64,000 bases of DNA, taken from Dendrolimus kikuchii. Taxonomy: Eukaryota > Arthropoda > Insecta > Lepidoptera > Lasiocampidae. Positions 42,538 through 53,163 of this stretch are shown piece after piece. Location of the stretch: positions 16,374,710-16,438,709 of the forward strand of contig CM034407.1 in the NCBI GenBank assembly GCA_019925095.2, written 5' to 3'. Positions within the stretch are counted from its first letter, which is position 1, and each line of letters starts with the position of its first letter. The translations under genes and the position numbers were made by a program. The notes beneath the pieces are model-generated. The model ran no database searches. It worked only from the letters and a program-made list of their open reading frames with translations, and was not told where the DNA came from.

Positions 42538-42969
42538 AATTAAGCATCGCCCATCCGGGGGGAAATTAAAACGGTTTTACATCTCATATCTTAAAATCTA
42601 AAAAGAGTTGAAACAACGTATTTCATTGAAACAGTACAAGAATTGTTTAATTAAAATCGTCCCCGTTGACCTAAAAATGCAAATTAACTTATATTAATTG
42701 CATCTCCCTCCCTCTTCAATCTCCCTTCTCGACGAGTAAGTGAAATTTGGAGTCTTTTAATAACGTTCAAGGGCCTATATTTACCTTTGTTTTTGTAAAG
42801 GAATGTCTCATTCCTTATTTATACTGTTACATCACGTACATGGAATAATTTATTGCTAATGAATTATCAAGGCTATAGCTGATTAGTCCATGTACGTGGT
42901 AAAATTTGTCAATACAGAAAAGAGTAAACCTTCGGAGATACATCTACGAATATATTTAGGTTTTACATA
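42538..42969. other. Unrecognised, with a 12 bp inverted repeat
   Basis: CACGTACATGGA (42833-42844) faces TCCATGTACGTG (42887-42898). No gene is seen. Confidence 0.4.
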
Positions 42970-43052
42970 ATTCAAATTCAAAAGTTCTTATTCAAAATAA
43001 GTTCCACTGGAGAACACTTTTTGAAGGTCATACGTATAAGTACTTTATAGTT
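42970..43052 (-). repeat. Jockey-like LINE 3' terminus fragment
   Basis: Reverse of 40615-40690: AATTCAAATTCAAAAG, TAAGTTCCACTGGAGAA, TTTTTGAAGGTCATAC. Confidence 0.55.
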
Positions 43053-43104
43053 TCACGTAGCAGTTAAGATTTCTGTATATATAGTCTTTAGTTTTTTTTA
43101 TTTT

Positions 43105-43412
43105 TTTTTATTGCAGGAGATCAGCAGACAGGCAGACGGCCCACTCGATGGAAAGCGGTTACCATCGCCTATGGACATTTGCAACACCAAAGTTGCTACA
43201 AATGCGCTGCTGCTCTCTTAAGGGAGACTGGAACCTGGTTACTACTGCCGGAACACAACTCAAGGTTGTTATGGCGACATAGTTTAGACCAGAGGTGGTA
43301 GCCATCCAGTCGGGAAAATGCCCTACAACCTGGCTGTGGGTTGTTAAGTCGCCTCTTACGACAGGCCGCTCGGCCGCAGGAAATTGTATTCTTTCTCCGT
43401 TTCTGCACGGAT
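43105..43412 (-). repeat. SINE-A copy, long form
   Basis: Complete, with CTGCACGGAT at the head. Confidence 0.9.
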
Positions 43413-43755
43413 TAAAGTTTATATATATTTGATTTTGAAATATGTCACGAAATTAGGGACTCCTCCCATCCCTTGTCACACTCTGTCGACCTCCCTTAAG
43501 TTTAATGTTAAACTAATTAAGCAATAATTACATAGAGTAGAATATCTCATTGTATTATTTTATACTCCTCTCGAGCGTTCGAGCCTAGCTCCCGCTGCGA
43601 TTGAGCCATGGGCTATTTATTGCCAGTGGCGTCACCCTATCCAACGGGGTAACCATCATTGACTCAACGCACAACTCATTTAAGCACCGACAAATGTACA
43701 TAGAGAGTACAACACACATATAAAATAAGCCCCCACATATACTAAATATATTTTT
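43413..43755. other. No gene recognised
   Basis: Upstream flank of the hairpin-bearing repeat; parts may belong to the same element. Confidence 0.35.
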
Positions 43756-43900
43756 TAAAGTTTTAACAATACTCATTGACACTTGACAACTTTGTCTTCC
43801 GTGATCATCGCTATTACTAAGTAGCCGAAACGTCGGAATAATAAAAATCACATAAATTACCGCGCTTAAAACCGTTAAAACGTAGTTTTGTCATCTAATT
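43756..43900 (+). repeat. Hairpin-bearing retroelement 3' end
   Basis: GTAGCCGAAACGTCGG and TTACCGCGCTTAAAACCG as at 37040; the stem is partly decayed here. Confidence 0.65.
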
Positions 43901-44178
43901 AAGTTGTATTAGATGCGAGAAAAGGCGCCCGTGATAGTACCTACCCTACGTATCATTATAGTCTCCAGTTCATACCATTTCAATTTCTCCATTCACTTAC
44001 GTAATTCCTAGCCATAACTCCGGCTATTATGGCCAAACGTGGGTCGTATTTCACAGGAAATATGACATTCCATACTGACATGTCTTAGTGACTATTGTTG
44101 GATTCCTATATCTTTATACTTGTATACAGTGTATGTCTTGTAACCAGTAGTAAGGCAAATTTAATGCAAAGTAAGATC

Positions 44179-44296
44179 CATACATACATAACTTCACGCC
44201 AGTTCCCTTGCGGGGCAGGCACGAACAACAGAGCGCCATTCAGGCTTATTCTTACACACCTCACTTGCTTCTTTGACATTCATAACTCTTGTCATA
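44179..44296 (-). pseudogene. RTE-1 extreme 3' fragment
   Basis: The (TATG)n tail and the last ~30 codons only, from MTRVMNVKEASE to the stop. Confidence 0.75.
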
Positions 44297-44830
44297 TTTC
44301 GGTTACTTTTCATCTTGCAAAGTAAGATCATTGCAGAAAGGATTTTTTCGGAAAGGGCATTTTCGGAATCTCGTAAAAAAAGAAAAAAAACACATCAACG
44401 TACTTTGATCATCATTTCAGGTATTATGCATTCCTTAACTAAGTTATGGAAAACAAACTAGTTTAAATAATGTATATTAAGAATTTTTCAAACAAGAAAA
44501 TACTTTTTGAAATAACTTTTGAAGTATCAAAGGTTGTTTTTAAAGTACATCATTCATACATTTATATATTCATTTGAAAGTTGTGTATGTGTATTTCAGA
44601 AGTTAGATATTACTTTGTAAGATGTTTGTGTTTGAAACGCAAAGCAAATATTCTTGAATCCTTTGTTTGTCAAGATTTGGAATTTTATGTTTTGTTTTAC
44701 AGTCTTTGATGTCTAAGTTGTCTTTAGCTTGTTTCTTTAGTACTAGTCTCTTTAAATGTTCAGTTCAAAGCGCTTTTTTTTTCATTATATAAGGTATAGT
44801 AACATTAGTCAGTTGGCCAATTTTTTTTGT
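44297..44830. other. No gene recognised
   Basis: AT-rich. Confidence 0.4.
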
Positions 44831-45104
44831 ATTTTTTTTTATTGCAGCGGTTACCATCGCCTACGGACATTTGCAACACCAAAGGTGCTACAAATGCGCT
44901 GCTGCTCTCTTAAGGGAGAGTGGAACCTGGTCACTAATGCCGGAACACAACACAAGGTTGTTAAGGCGACATACTCTAGACCAGGGGTGGTCGCCATCCA
45001 GTCGAGCAAATACCCTACAATTTGGCTGTGGGTTGTTTAGTCGCCTCTTAGAACAAGCCGCCAGGCCGCAGGAAACTGTATTCTTTCTCCGTTCCTGCAC
45101 GGAT
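44831..45104 (-). repeat. SINE-A copy with a tail deletion
   Basis: TTATTGCAG is joined directly to CGGTTACCATCGCC, removing ~40 bp of tail. The head is complete. Confidence 0.85.
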
Positions 45105-45254
45105 ATAGAGGAAGAGGAATAGACACGTCACCGTTTTCATTAAATTCAAACCAAAGTTGCAGTAAGCAGTAAATTGAACGCTATCGACCCCAACATATGA
45201 ATTTAATTATACAACATATATATAATAATTAAAAATAAATTATGTTCTAAATAC

Positions 45255-45470
45255 GAATATAAGACTCCAGGTCGCTGTCGGCGGGGAGCGTATCCAAAAT
45301 GCTGGCGTCATTTCCAATTTGGATGGCAACGCTGATGCGGGGTGCAAGCCAGCATTTTGGTCGCGCGAGACCTCAATTAGACACGTTGAGAGGTCTCGAT
45401 AGAGGTCATGAACTTCAGGCCCCAGGGTTCAACCCCGAAAGCCACAAATATGTACTCATTACCAATGGAC
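45255..45470 (-). pseudogene. LINE-T protein tail, decayed
   Basis: The minus strand shows AFGVEPWG followed by shifted pieces of the LYRDLS and VSRDQ segments. The plus frame over it (45299-45580) is antisense. Confidence 0.5.
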
Positions 45471-45650
45471 ACATATTTGCGGCGTTTCAGGACCTCCTAG
45501 TGTGCGGCAGCAACGCCGGCTGTCACGGCTGTGATTGGGAGATAGGAAGCCGCCAATCAACAAGTTGCGTCGCATACTAAGGGGCGTCCCATCTTCCATG
45601 ACACTAACGACATTCCACATTTAAATTTTAACTTTTTAAATTTTGATTCA

Positions 45651-45876
45651 GCCAGGTGGTAGGGCATTTTCCCGACTGGATGGCGACCACGCCTGGTCTA
45701 AAGTATGTCGCCATAACAACCTTCTGTTGTGTTCCGGCATTAATGACCAGGTTCCAGTCTCCGTTAAGAGAGCAGCAGCGCATTTGTAGCACCTTTGGTG
45801 TTGCAAATGTCCATAGGCGATGGTAACCGCTTTTCATCAGGTGGGCCGTCTGCCTGTCTGCTGAACTCCTGCAATA
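45651..45876 (+). repeat. SINE-A copy, short 5' form
   Basis: GCCAGGTGGTAGGG to CTCCTGCAATATTA. Confidence 0.85.
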
Positions 45877-46149
45877 TTATTATTTATTTTTTTCTAAAAA
45901 AATGCATGAACTTGAATTTTTTTTAAATATATGTTTGTCAATCCCTAAAAGTTCAGTTATATGTACCTTAAAGTAATGTTATATTCTAGTAAAATTTAAC
46001 ATTTATTTTCTGCATCAATATGCTTGAGCTTATCATGTAAACATTATAATTATTATACTGAGTTCACACACACACAGTTATAACTCAGTATTAATATTTG
46101 TCTTTATTACAACTATAATATAATTATTTATTAATAATATAATATATAG

Positions 46150-46372
46150 TCTGCCGTGACGTCGCTCTAGGGTCAAGCGGAAGATCAGCGTTGGTCTAAC
46201 AGATCGACATTTTTGCTGAGCTTGATCCAATTTTCAGGACTTAATATGTATATCTTCAGATACTTTGTGGTTGTTTTCTCTTTTTTTATTGTATTTCATT
46301 TTTACGTTTAATATGTTTGTTGTATATGTCCTAAAAATAAACCTGTTTTCTTTCTTTCTTTATCAAAAGATT
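46150..46372 (+). repeat. Possible LINE 3' UTR with (TTTC)n tail
   Basis: CGGAAGATCAGCGTTGG, also near 10735-10757 in a variant, then AAAATAAACCTGTTTTC and a TTTC run. Confidence 0.4.
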
Positions 46373-46588
46373 AAAGTTTTTTAATGTCTACCAACGTTTA
46401 AGCAAACAATTCCAAAAAAAATAAACGACATGAGTTGTGTGGTGTTACAAATGCATTCAGAGGTCGTACATTCTTATCGTGTTCGAATAAAAACTCGAAA
46501 TATACCGTTTTAATGTTTGCCCCTTCCTTCGTCCCTTCGGCTATAACAGAGTTAAGGATGGACGATTGTATCGATAAATTATAATTTT

Positions 46589-46862
46589 ATCCATGCAGGA
46601 ACGGAGAAAGAATACAATTTTCTGCAGCCGGGCGGCCTGTCATAAGAGGCGACGAAATAACCCACAGCCAGGTGGTAAGCCATGGGCTGTTTGGATGGCT
46701 ACCACGGTGTTTTCCGGCATTAGTGGCCAGGTTCCAGTCTCCCTTTAGAGAGCGGTAGCAAATTGGTAGCCCTTTTGGTGTTATAAAAGTCCAAAGGCGA
46801 TGGTAACCGCTTTCCACCAGATGGGCCGTCTGCATGCCTGCTGAACTCGTGCAATAAACAAA
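46589..46862 (+). repeat. SINE-A copy with internal deletion
   Basis: The head is present (ATCCATGCAGGAACGG); about 30 bp of the core around CATAACAACCTT are missing. Confidence 0.85.
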
Positions 46863-46987
46863 TAAATTAAGAGCCGGTTATATCTTACTAATAATTAATA
46901 GTATAGTTATATTACGCAATAATCTAGTAGAAAATATAATTATAATAGATTTACATTAGAACCACTTTTTATAGAGTCCAAAATTGA

Positions 46988-47240
46988 CATACATACATAC
47001 ATAACTTCACGCCAGTTCCCTTGCGGGGTAGGCACGAACAACAGAGTGCCATTTAGGCTTATTCTTACACACCTCACTTGCTTCTTTGACATTCATAACT
47101 CTTGTCATGCACGCTCGTCTGTTCTTAAGGCTCCTAACATCACCTTCTGCTAGTACACGATCAATTTGATCATGGAAAGTGTGTCGTGGCCTTCCACGAA
47201 TTCTGCATCCATCCACTTTTGCATTGTATATCTGTTTTTT
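46988..47240 (-). pseudogene. RTE-1 LINE 3' fragment
   Basis: The minus frame is open from QIYNAKVDGCRIRGRPRHTF to the AYPARELA end. The (TATG)n tail is present; the target duplication is not clear. Confidence 0.8.
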
Positions 47241-47354
47241 CATTAGCATATTCATTATAACTGAAATATTCGTACACGCCATGCATGAATCATTGAATTA
47301 AGACACAGAGGACTTAATTTTTAAGCTATGCCGTCTTACGTAACCTAAAAATAA

Positions 47355-47495
47355 TTACAGCCCATAAACGTCCCAGTGCTGAGCTCAGGCCTCCCACTAT
47401 TGGGGAACGGAGATTATACCTACCACGCTTGTCCAAGGCGGCTTGGCAGGTTTGACACATCGGTTATATCGGTGTGCAGGTTTCATCACGATATT
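47355..47495. repeat. Dispersed repeat shared with 8015-8150
   Basis: CAGCCCATAAACGTCCCAGT, GGCCTCCCACTATTG, ACGCTTGTCCAAGGCG. Confidence 0.6.
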
Positions 47496-47529
47496 TTTCT
47501 TCTCCGTTTTTAGCACGTGATAATCGTTA

Positions 47530-47625
47530 CAATATGCACATTAGGTCAGAAAACTTCCAAATGGTGCATGCGTTCATGTAAGGATTTGAACCCACGCCCT
47601 TTAAGTTTGGGAAATGTGCGTCAGC
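47530..47625 (-). repeat. Third tRNA-like SINE, fragment
   Basis: CACATTAGGTCAGAAAACTT, GTGGTGCATGCG-type block and GGATTTGAACCC, a mutated reversed B box. Partner of 36536-36620. Confidence 0.5.
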
Positions 47626-47794
47626 CATTAAGTGGTTACAGTCATAACGTCAGCCTTTACATGACCTAAAGGGCGTAAAATAAATAATTGCCACTTTGAC
47701 ATTAAATTTCTTTTAATGATTTTTTACGTCTATGACTTTATAAATTAATACAATAAAAGATAACATAACTTATTTAAATTGAATTCCACCCTTA

Positions 47795-48042
47795 ATCTCT
47801 TAAGACTATAAGTAGAATACTGAGCCTAGGTCATCGTCTTCTATGGGTAAGGTGCCCAGAAGGCTGGCTACGTGTCCTCGCTGGATCGCCATACTGGTCC
47901 ATAGTTCGAGGTAGGCACTAGCTTTCTCATCATCTGAAGTGCCTCTGCATGAGTCGTTTTGATACTTTTTGGTAGAGGCTCATGACCTTAGGAACCCATG
48001 GTCCAAACTTTTCCACTGCAAATGGCACAAACAAAACTCTCG
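47795..48042 (-). pseudogene. LINE-T protein tail
   Basis: The minus frame begins VLFVPFAVEKFGPWVPKVMS and continues LYQKVSKRL before stops and shifts. Confidence 0.6.
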
Positions 48043-48268
48043 CTTGAGTGATTCAGCTGTTTCCAGCGCCGAACCGGCTGATCTAGACGTGTTTGATAAA
48101 TGGGATGCGCCCAAGGTGTCCACGCAGGTCGTCTGTAATTTAATGTCTAATTTCGATAACGGTGATAATATTAGGATATGTTTTATTTCGAAATATGGTA
48201 CAGAATTTGCAATGTGCGAATTTGAAGTTTACATGAGCGAAGACGAGAGGGTAGTATCTAATCTATAA
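48043..48268 (+). CDS. Unrecognised coding-like segment ending in a stop
   Basis: Beyond the antisense LINE-T copy the plus frame reads SLSDSAV..., PADLDVFDKWDAPKVST, VVCNLMSNFDNGDNIRICFI and CEFEVYMSEDERVVSNL, then a stop; AATAAA follows at about 48274. There are no in-frame stops over 75 codons, the composition is ordinary for a folded acidic protein end, and no second copy is present. No start codon or clear splice acceptor was found. It could be a host exon, a retrocopy end or part of an LTR-element gene. Function unknown. Confidence 0.35.
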
Positions 48269-48759
48269 ACTATAATAAATCTGTAACTACTTTGTTGGTG
48301 TTGCAGTGGACTGTAGGACTGTAGAGGGTTGGTCGCTGGTTCGGGTAACCGATTTTCCGAAATGAAAACAACCGAAAACGATGCTACGGGAGGCTTCAAC
48401 TTCGTTGGCGTCGGCGGGAGGGAGCTTCTTCTTATGAACTGCGAACGAACTAACGAACTACTAACGAACTACAAAAATGCGCCCCAAAGGCGTCCTATAT
48501 TTATAGATGCTGCCTCCGCCGACCCCTCGCTTCGTCGTAACACCCCCTTTACTTTATTTCCTTAATTTTACATACATTAAGCCTTATCTCAACTTATTAC
48601 TATCATACATTTTAGTACACCCTAGATCTTAGTATATTTCGAGGGTCCTTACACAGTTGTGACCCATGGTTTTTGTTAGCGGGACGTCGTAATGGGCATT
48701 TACCTCGCCCCCCGCTTCATTGGTATAAATATAAAGCGCTGAGCGCCCTTACCATTACC

Positions 48760-49621
48760 ATCCGCCCGATCATGACATACGCGAGTGTGGTATTCGGCCA
48801 TGCCAAGCCTGCCCTTTTAGATAAATTGCAAATCGTGCAAAACAAATTCATGCGCAGAGCCGTCGGTGCTCCCCTCTATATGCGTAACGTCGACCTCCAC
48901 CGCGATCTGGAGCTTCCCTCCATCAAAAACTACATTACGTCGCTCTCGCGTAAGTATTTCGATCTCGCGCCGCACCATCGTAATCCACTCGTCGTGTCCG
49001 CGTCCGATTATAAGCCTCGGCGAAAGGCTCTCGTGCGACGACCGCGTAACGTCCTCACGGACAGGGTCGACGTTATCACAAAACGGCTGGCCCGGATCAG
49101 CCCGCCCGCGGTTAGGACGGCAGGCTGGCAGGCACGGACAGACAGACACAGACGGCGGCGTCTCAGGCGCCGCCAATCAAGATCTCTCCACGTCCCTGCG
49201 AGGGACGCTAGGAGACATAGCCCCCCCACAGGATAGACTAGGCGTGTTGCTGGGAAGTTTCTTTCGCCGTTTCTTCTCTCCCAGCCATAACACGTTGCGA
49301 AACGGCAGTAAGATAGCGTAGGCCGCCGCAAACCACCGATCCCGGCCCGCCGGAATCCTTCCCCTCGGGCTTTATATTACCCGTCGCCCGTTCTCAATTA
49401 GTGCTTGTGTCGCCCTATGGTGGCCATCATTAAATTCATCCCCCTCTCATGGCAACAGTTCAGCCGAGGTAAAACTCCTTAGGGAGCTCCCTCGAGCAAG
49501 TTGCCCCCCCGGGCTCGAGCGCCTTCGCTTCGCGAAGGCACTCGCCCCAAAAACCCCGGTAAAGTTGTAAGGTCTTCGGACCAACAACATAAAGTCAAGT
49601 CCAATAAAAAAAAAAAAAAAA
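48760..49621 (+). pseudogene. Jockey-like LINE 3' fragment, 862 bp
   Basis: The frame runs IRPIMTYASVVFGHAKPALL, VQNKFMRRAVGAPLYMRNVD, LHRDLELPSIKNY and PRRKALVRRPRNVLTD to a stop at 49236: the RT C-terminus of a Jockey-type LINE. A GC-rich 3' UTR and an A-run (49604-49620) follow. CTTACCATTACC at 48748-48759 and again at 49622-49633 is an exact 12 bp target duplication, so the 29 codons upstream of 48760 in the same open frame belong to the target. Antisense frames here are shadows. Confidence 0.85.
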
Positions 49622-49669
49622 CTTACCATTACCTCATTACAAAAACGTGCGCTGTCGAGCGCGGACCTC

Positions 49670-49724
49670 TGCCTGCACTATCATTATGGCCTACTCGCGT
49701 TCGGAGTAGGCAGTAGTGCAGGCA
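49670..49724. repeat. Two-tier perfect hairpin
   Basis: Outer stem TGCCTGCACTA/TAGTGCAGGCA (49670-49680, 49714-49724) encloses inner stem GCCTACTC/GAGTAGGC (49689-49696, 49704-49711). Confidence 0.85.
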
Positions 49725-49733
49725 TACCTCACG

Positions 49734-49908
49734 GATCCCGGGCTCCGGTTGCGTTCTGCAGTCCCGTAGCCCGGTTTCCGCTACCCTTTTGGGTCCCGGG
49801 TTCCAGGCGGCGTTCTGCACGCCTGTAACCCGGTTCCCTTTACATGCTGAGTCCCGGGCTCCAGGCGGCGTTCTGCACGCCCGTAGCCCGGTCTCATTTA
49901 CCGGGATC
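49734..49908. repeat. 58 bp tandem repeat, three units
   Basis: Each unit contains TCCCGGG(C/T)TCC, GCGTTCTGCA and a GTA(G/A)CCCGGT end. Unit two and three are closest. Confidence 0.85.
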
Positions 49909-50144
49909 TAATAGGGTCCTACTTTCAATAAAAGGCACAACGCTACAACATTTATTTCCTAGTGAGTTAAGGCTTATTACATTTTATATTCAATTCTTAT
50001 TCTTATAATTTATTTATTTAATTTCAAATTAATAACGGTTAAAAATAAACTATATCTATCTCAGTCCGACCCGTCTCTTTCCTGCGCCTAACGGTCGCGT
50101 CTACATAGTCTATGAGGCTTAGCAAATTATAGCGTTTAAAAATG

Positions 50145-50992
50145 TGAAAAAAATCACAGGGGATAATTCGGACCAGGAGAAATCGAAAATACAATTTTTA
50201 GAATTTTTGTCTATTTGTCTGTCTGTTAGAGCGTCACATGAAAACTATTGGAAACTCGACATAGAGCTAGCCTATCCCGGGGCGTAACTTAGGATATAAA
50301 ATAAATATATATGAAATTGTGCGGTAATTATGAGGTTGTAAGCACAAAGGGTTCAGAAGTGGTCAAGCGGTGTGAGAGTAATCAAACTAAGGTTTTCACT
50401 ATGTTAAAATGATATATTGTTGACACACAAAACTTCATACATATAGTTAATTCACCGATAAGTCCTAAGGTGTAAACTGATGTATTTCGCGGGACAAGAC
50501 TGGCTTGTCTCAATGTTCGGGTAAAACTCAATAATTCCCCGAGTGCACAACTGCTGACAGAACAATCTGTGTCACTACAAAATAACAATAATAATTGGCA
50601 GACAAACGCACACATTATATCCCCAAACTAAGCTAGTTACACGCTTGTGTTATGGGTGATATACAACGGACCACTCTAGGCCCGATCCCAGACACACAGA
50701 CCAAGTAAATAGCAGAAAGTTCGTTGCCGAAATTTATCATGCCAGGAATTGAACCCGGAGCCTCTACGTTCCAGCGAGTTCGGCCAGCTAAGACTTTATC
50801 GCTCAACCACAGAAGCCATTATACTTTTTTATCCCGATAAATGACGTCGTTTGCGTGTAAATAGACGAAAAAAGTGAAAAAGATGGCGCTGCGGTCGCAT
50901 CCTTTTTGGAAACTACTGAACATATACGTATGAAACTCGAAACAGGTCTGGCTTATAACCCGAAGTAACACTTAGACTACATTTTATCCCGA
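50145..50992 (+). repeat. Dispersed repeat (TAATTCGGACCAG type), interrupted
   Basis: The left part (50145-50300) and right part (50820-50992) match consecutive parts of 40145-40495. About 520 bp, including a SINE-B, lie between them. Confidence 0.55.
50597..50817 (-). repeat. SINE-B copy, full
   Basis: GGCAGACAAACGCACACATT at the tail, reversed B box GAATTGAACCC, and CTCAACCACAGAAGCC at the head. Confidence 0.8.
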
Positions 50993-51000
50993 TAACTCAC

Positions 51001-51197
51001 TCACTCCTTCCATGATAAAATCGACCGTGTACTAGCGGAGGGTGATGTTAGGAGCCTTAAGAACAGACAAGTGTGCATGACAAGAGTTATGAATGTCAAA
51101 GAAGCAAGTGAGGTGTGTAAGAATGGGCCTAAATGGCGCTCTGTTGTTCGTGCCTACCCCGCAAGGGAGCTGGCGTGAGGTTATGTATGTATGTATG
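51001..51197 (+). pseudogene. RTE-1 LINE 3' fragment
   Basis: DRVLAEGDVRSLKNRQVCMT to the family end and the (TATG)n tail. TAACTCAC at 50993-51000 and 51198-51205 is a clean 8 bp target duplication. Confidence 0.85.
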
Positions 51198-51205
51198 TAA
51201 CTCAC

Positions 51206-52268
51206 GTCGCTTCCTTAGAATAGACGGATTATCAATATTTGTTAGTAGTTTCAATTTAATTAGTACAAATACCTGCGTTGTCATAAGCAACATGTCATTC
51301 ATTGTATTACTTCAAATCAGGTTGGCTTCGACTCACCTCTATATTTTGCTGGGCAGTTGTCTAGACTATAATGGACTTAGTTACTTTGTTATTATTGTAT
51401 ATAAAAACCGAATTAAGTGTCTGTGTAAGTAAAATAAAGCTACCGCTTAGTGTTTGACACGCGGCGTGGTCGCGAGGCAGATTGTACATAAAGTTAATTG
51501 ACTTATTAAATCGCATCTACGACTCGATTGAAAAAGATATTGAAGCTGATCATAACAGTGATAATAAAATTATATTACAAATAAAACCTTATTTCAGACC
51601 GAAATTGTAGGCAAATAGTATACATAAACGGTATTTATGTTAGTACCTATGCAATTAAATTTTATAATGAAAAATATTGCTTTTTGTAATGTTACTTATT
51701 TTCCGCGCACTGAACGAACATTTTATAGATTCGGCCTAGTATAAATATTTTATATTTTGTCTATAAGACCCTTTTCATAGGCGTTTTTTTATAGATCGCT
51801 ATTATACGAATTGGTTACAATATATATTATTATATTTTTGTGCTGAAGTTCTACGTATGCGGATTGTATTGTAAAAATGAGGTACACATTTCACCTGAAT
51901 AAAAAGAGGTTATAAAAGTTTATCGATATTTTTTACATTATCACGTCACTATTGTCAAACGTGTATACAATTTATGTTTACCGAGATACGGTTTAATAAA
52001 ACGAAGTATATTGAGTGAACATTTTTCATTTTAGTGTTCCTGCTAAGCGCAGCCAGATTTAGAAATGTTCGACAAGGAATCGAACTTACTGATCAGATTT
52101 TTTGTATAATTTCGATTCGATTATAGTAGTATCGATACTACATTTAAATTTAACTTAACATAGATAATTTTTTCATTATCTCGGTATAAATAAGATAATT
52201 TTTGAAGTCGGTTATAGGATTGCTGGGGGGTGCCTGGGAATTATGGTAACATGCAGTAAGTACTCTAC
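51206..52268. other. No gene recognised
   Basis: About 1 kb of AT-rich DNA with no shared repeat; the frame at 51133-51432 starts in the LINE and is not a gene. Confidence 0.4.
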
Positions 52269-52454
52269 CCGTGCGCAGAAGGTTTGCCGATAGTCTCATG
52301 ATAATTTAACAAAACAATAATGAATTAATTCGGAGCGAAAGCAAAGCAACACACGTGCGTACCGACTGGGTTGCTAGCGGTACTGACCAGACGAGCGCGG
52401 GACGCGGTCAATGAAAGTAGGAGGGGTAGTCATCGGCAAACCTTCTCCGCGCGG
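52269..52454. mobile_element. 186 bp MITE with 23 bp TIRs
   Basis: CCGTGCGCAGAAGGTTTGCC+GAT (52269-52291) is inverted at 52432-52454 with two mismatches. Same ends as 2331-3128. No clear target duplication. Confidence 0.75.
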
Positions 52455-52620
52455 CTTATATGTATACGTTGTGGTTCGTTGTTATAGTTTTTAATAGTTT
52501 ATCCTTACAATTTTGCTCAATAAAATTTTTAAAGAATTGTATTAAATCATAAAAATTGTAATAATATTGAACAATTTGATTTGATATTTTTTATACCGCA
52601 GGATCATATTACATAGTGTA

Positions 52621-52864
52621 GCGCGCGGACCCGTAAACCGCCGCGGCGACCGTCGTGCGCATTCGTAAAGCGTCGGCTCGGCTCGGCCGTCGTCCTCGCC
52701 GCTGACATTCGGCTCGCTCCGCCCGCGTTCGGGGAGGGGCCTGCGATACACACATTTTTGCATCCCCAATACTTCACTCGATCACGATACACCGCGCAGG
52801 CGGCAATGAAAGTTTTCGCGTCCGATAGTCCGCGCTTACACTGGCGTTTTACGGGTCCGCGCGC
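52621..52864. mobile_element. GC-rich MITE, 244 bp, 22 bp TIRs
   Basis: GCGCGCGGACCCGTAAACCG+CC (52621-52642) is inverted at 52843-52864 with one mismatch. TA flanks both sides (52619-52620, 52865-52866). The interior is also GC-rich with no transposase; frames are chance. Confidence 0.8.
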
Positions 52865-53163
52865 TAAAATAGTTATTTTTTATTTGTCTAGAAATTTTAA
52901 ATGAAGTATTAAAATATGCATGAATTTAAATATTACAAAACGGTGTCAATTTGAATTTTTAACTTTAAAAAAGGAGGAAATTTGAATTAAAACAAATTTT
53001 AATCGTGATGTCATGGCCCACGTATATGTATAATTTTACAGGGTATTTTATGTACACATAAATTCAAATATATTTTAGTGATGTCAGCGTCCTCGATTGG
53101 TAAGAGTGACAACCTAGCAGCTAATGAATCATGCAAATCTGATTGTAGGTCTAATTTAAATTA

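Larger units (their letters stand above)
48293..49950 (+). mobile_element. Possible LTR-like GC-rich unit interrupted by a Jockey LINE
   Basis: TGTTGGTGTTGC at the left and CAACGCTACAACA at the right could be LTR ends. TATAAATATAAAG (about 48724) and CAATAAAAGG (about 49926) would be promoter and poly(A) sites. It holds 58 bp tandem repeats and strong hairpins. No target duplication or second copy was found. Confidence 0.25.

Noticed and set aside
45299..45580. Plus-strand 93-residue frame
   Set aside because: It overlaps a LINE-T copy in antisense and has no features of its own.
48817..49331. Long frames antisense or frame-shifted to the Jockey fragment
   Set aside because: GC-rich DNA leaves several frames open; only the plus frame with the RT motifs is meaningful.
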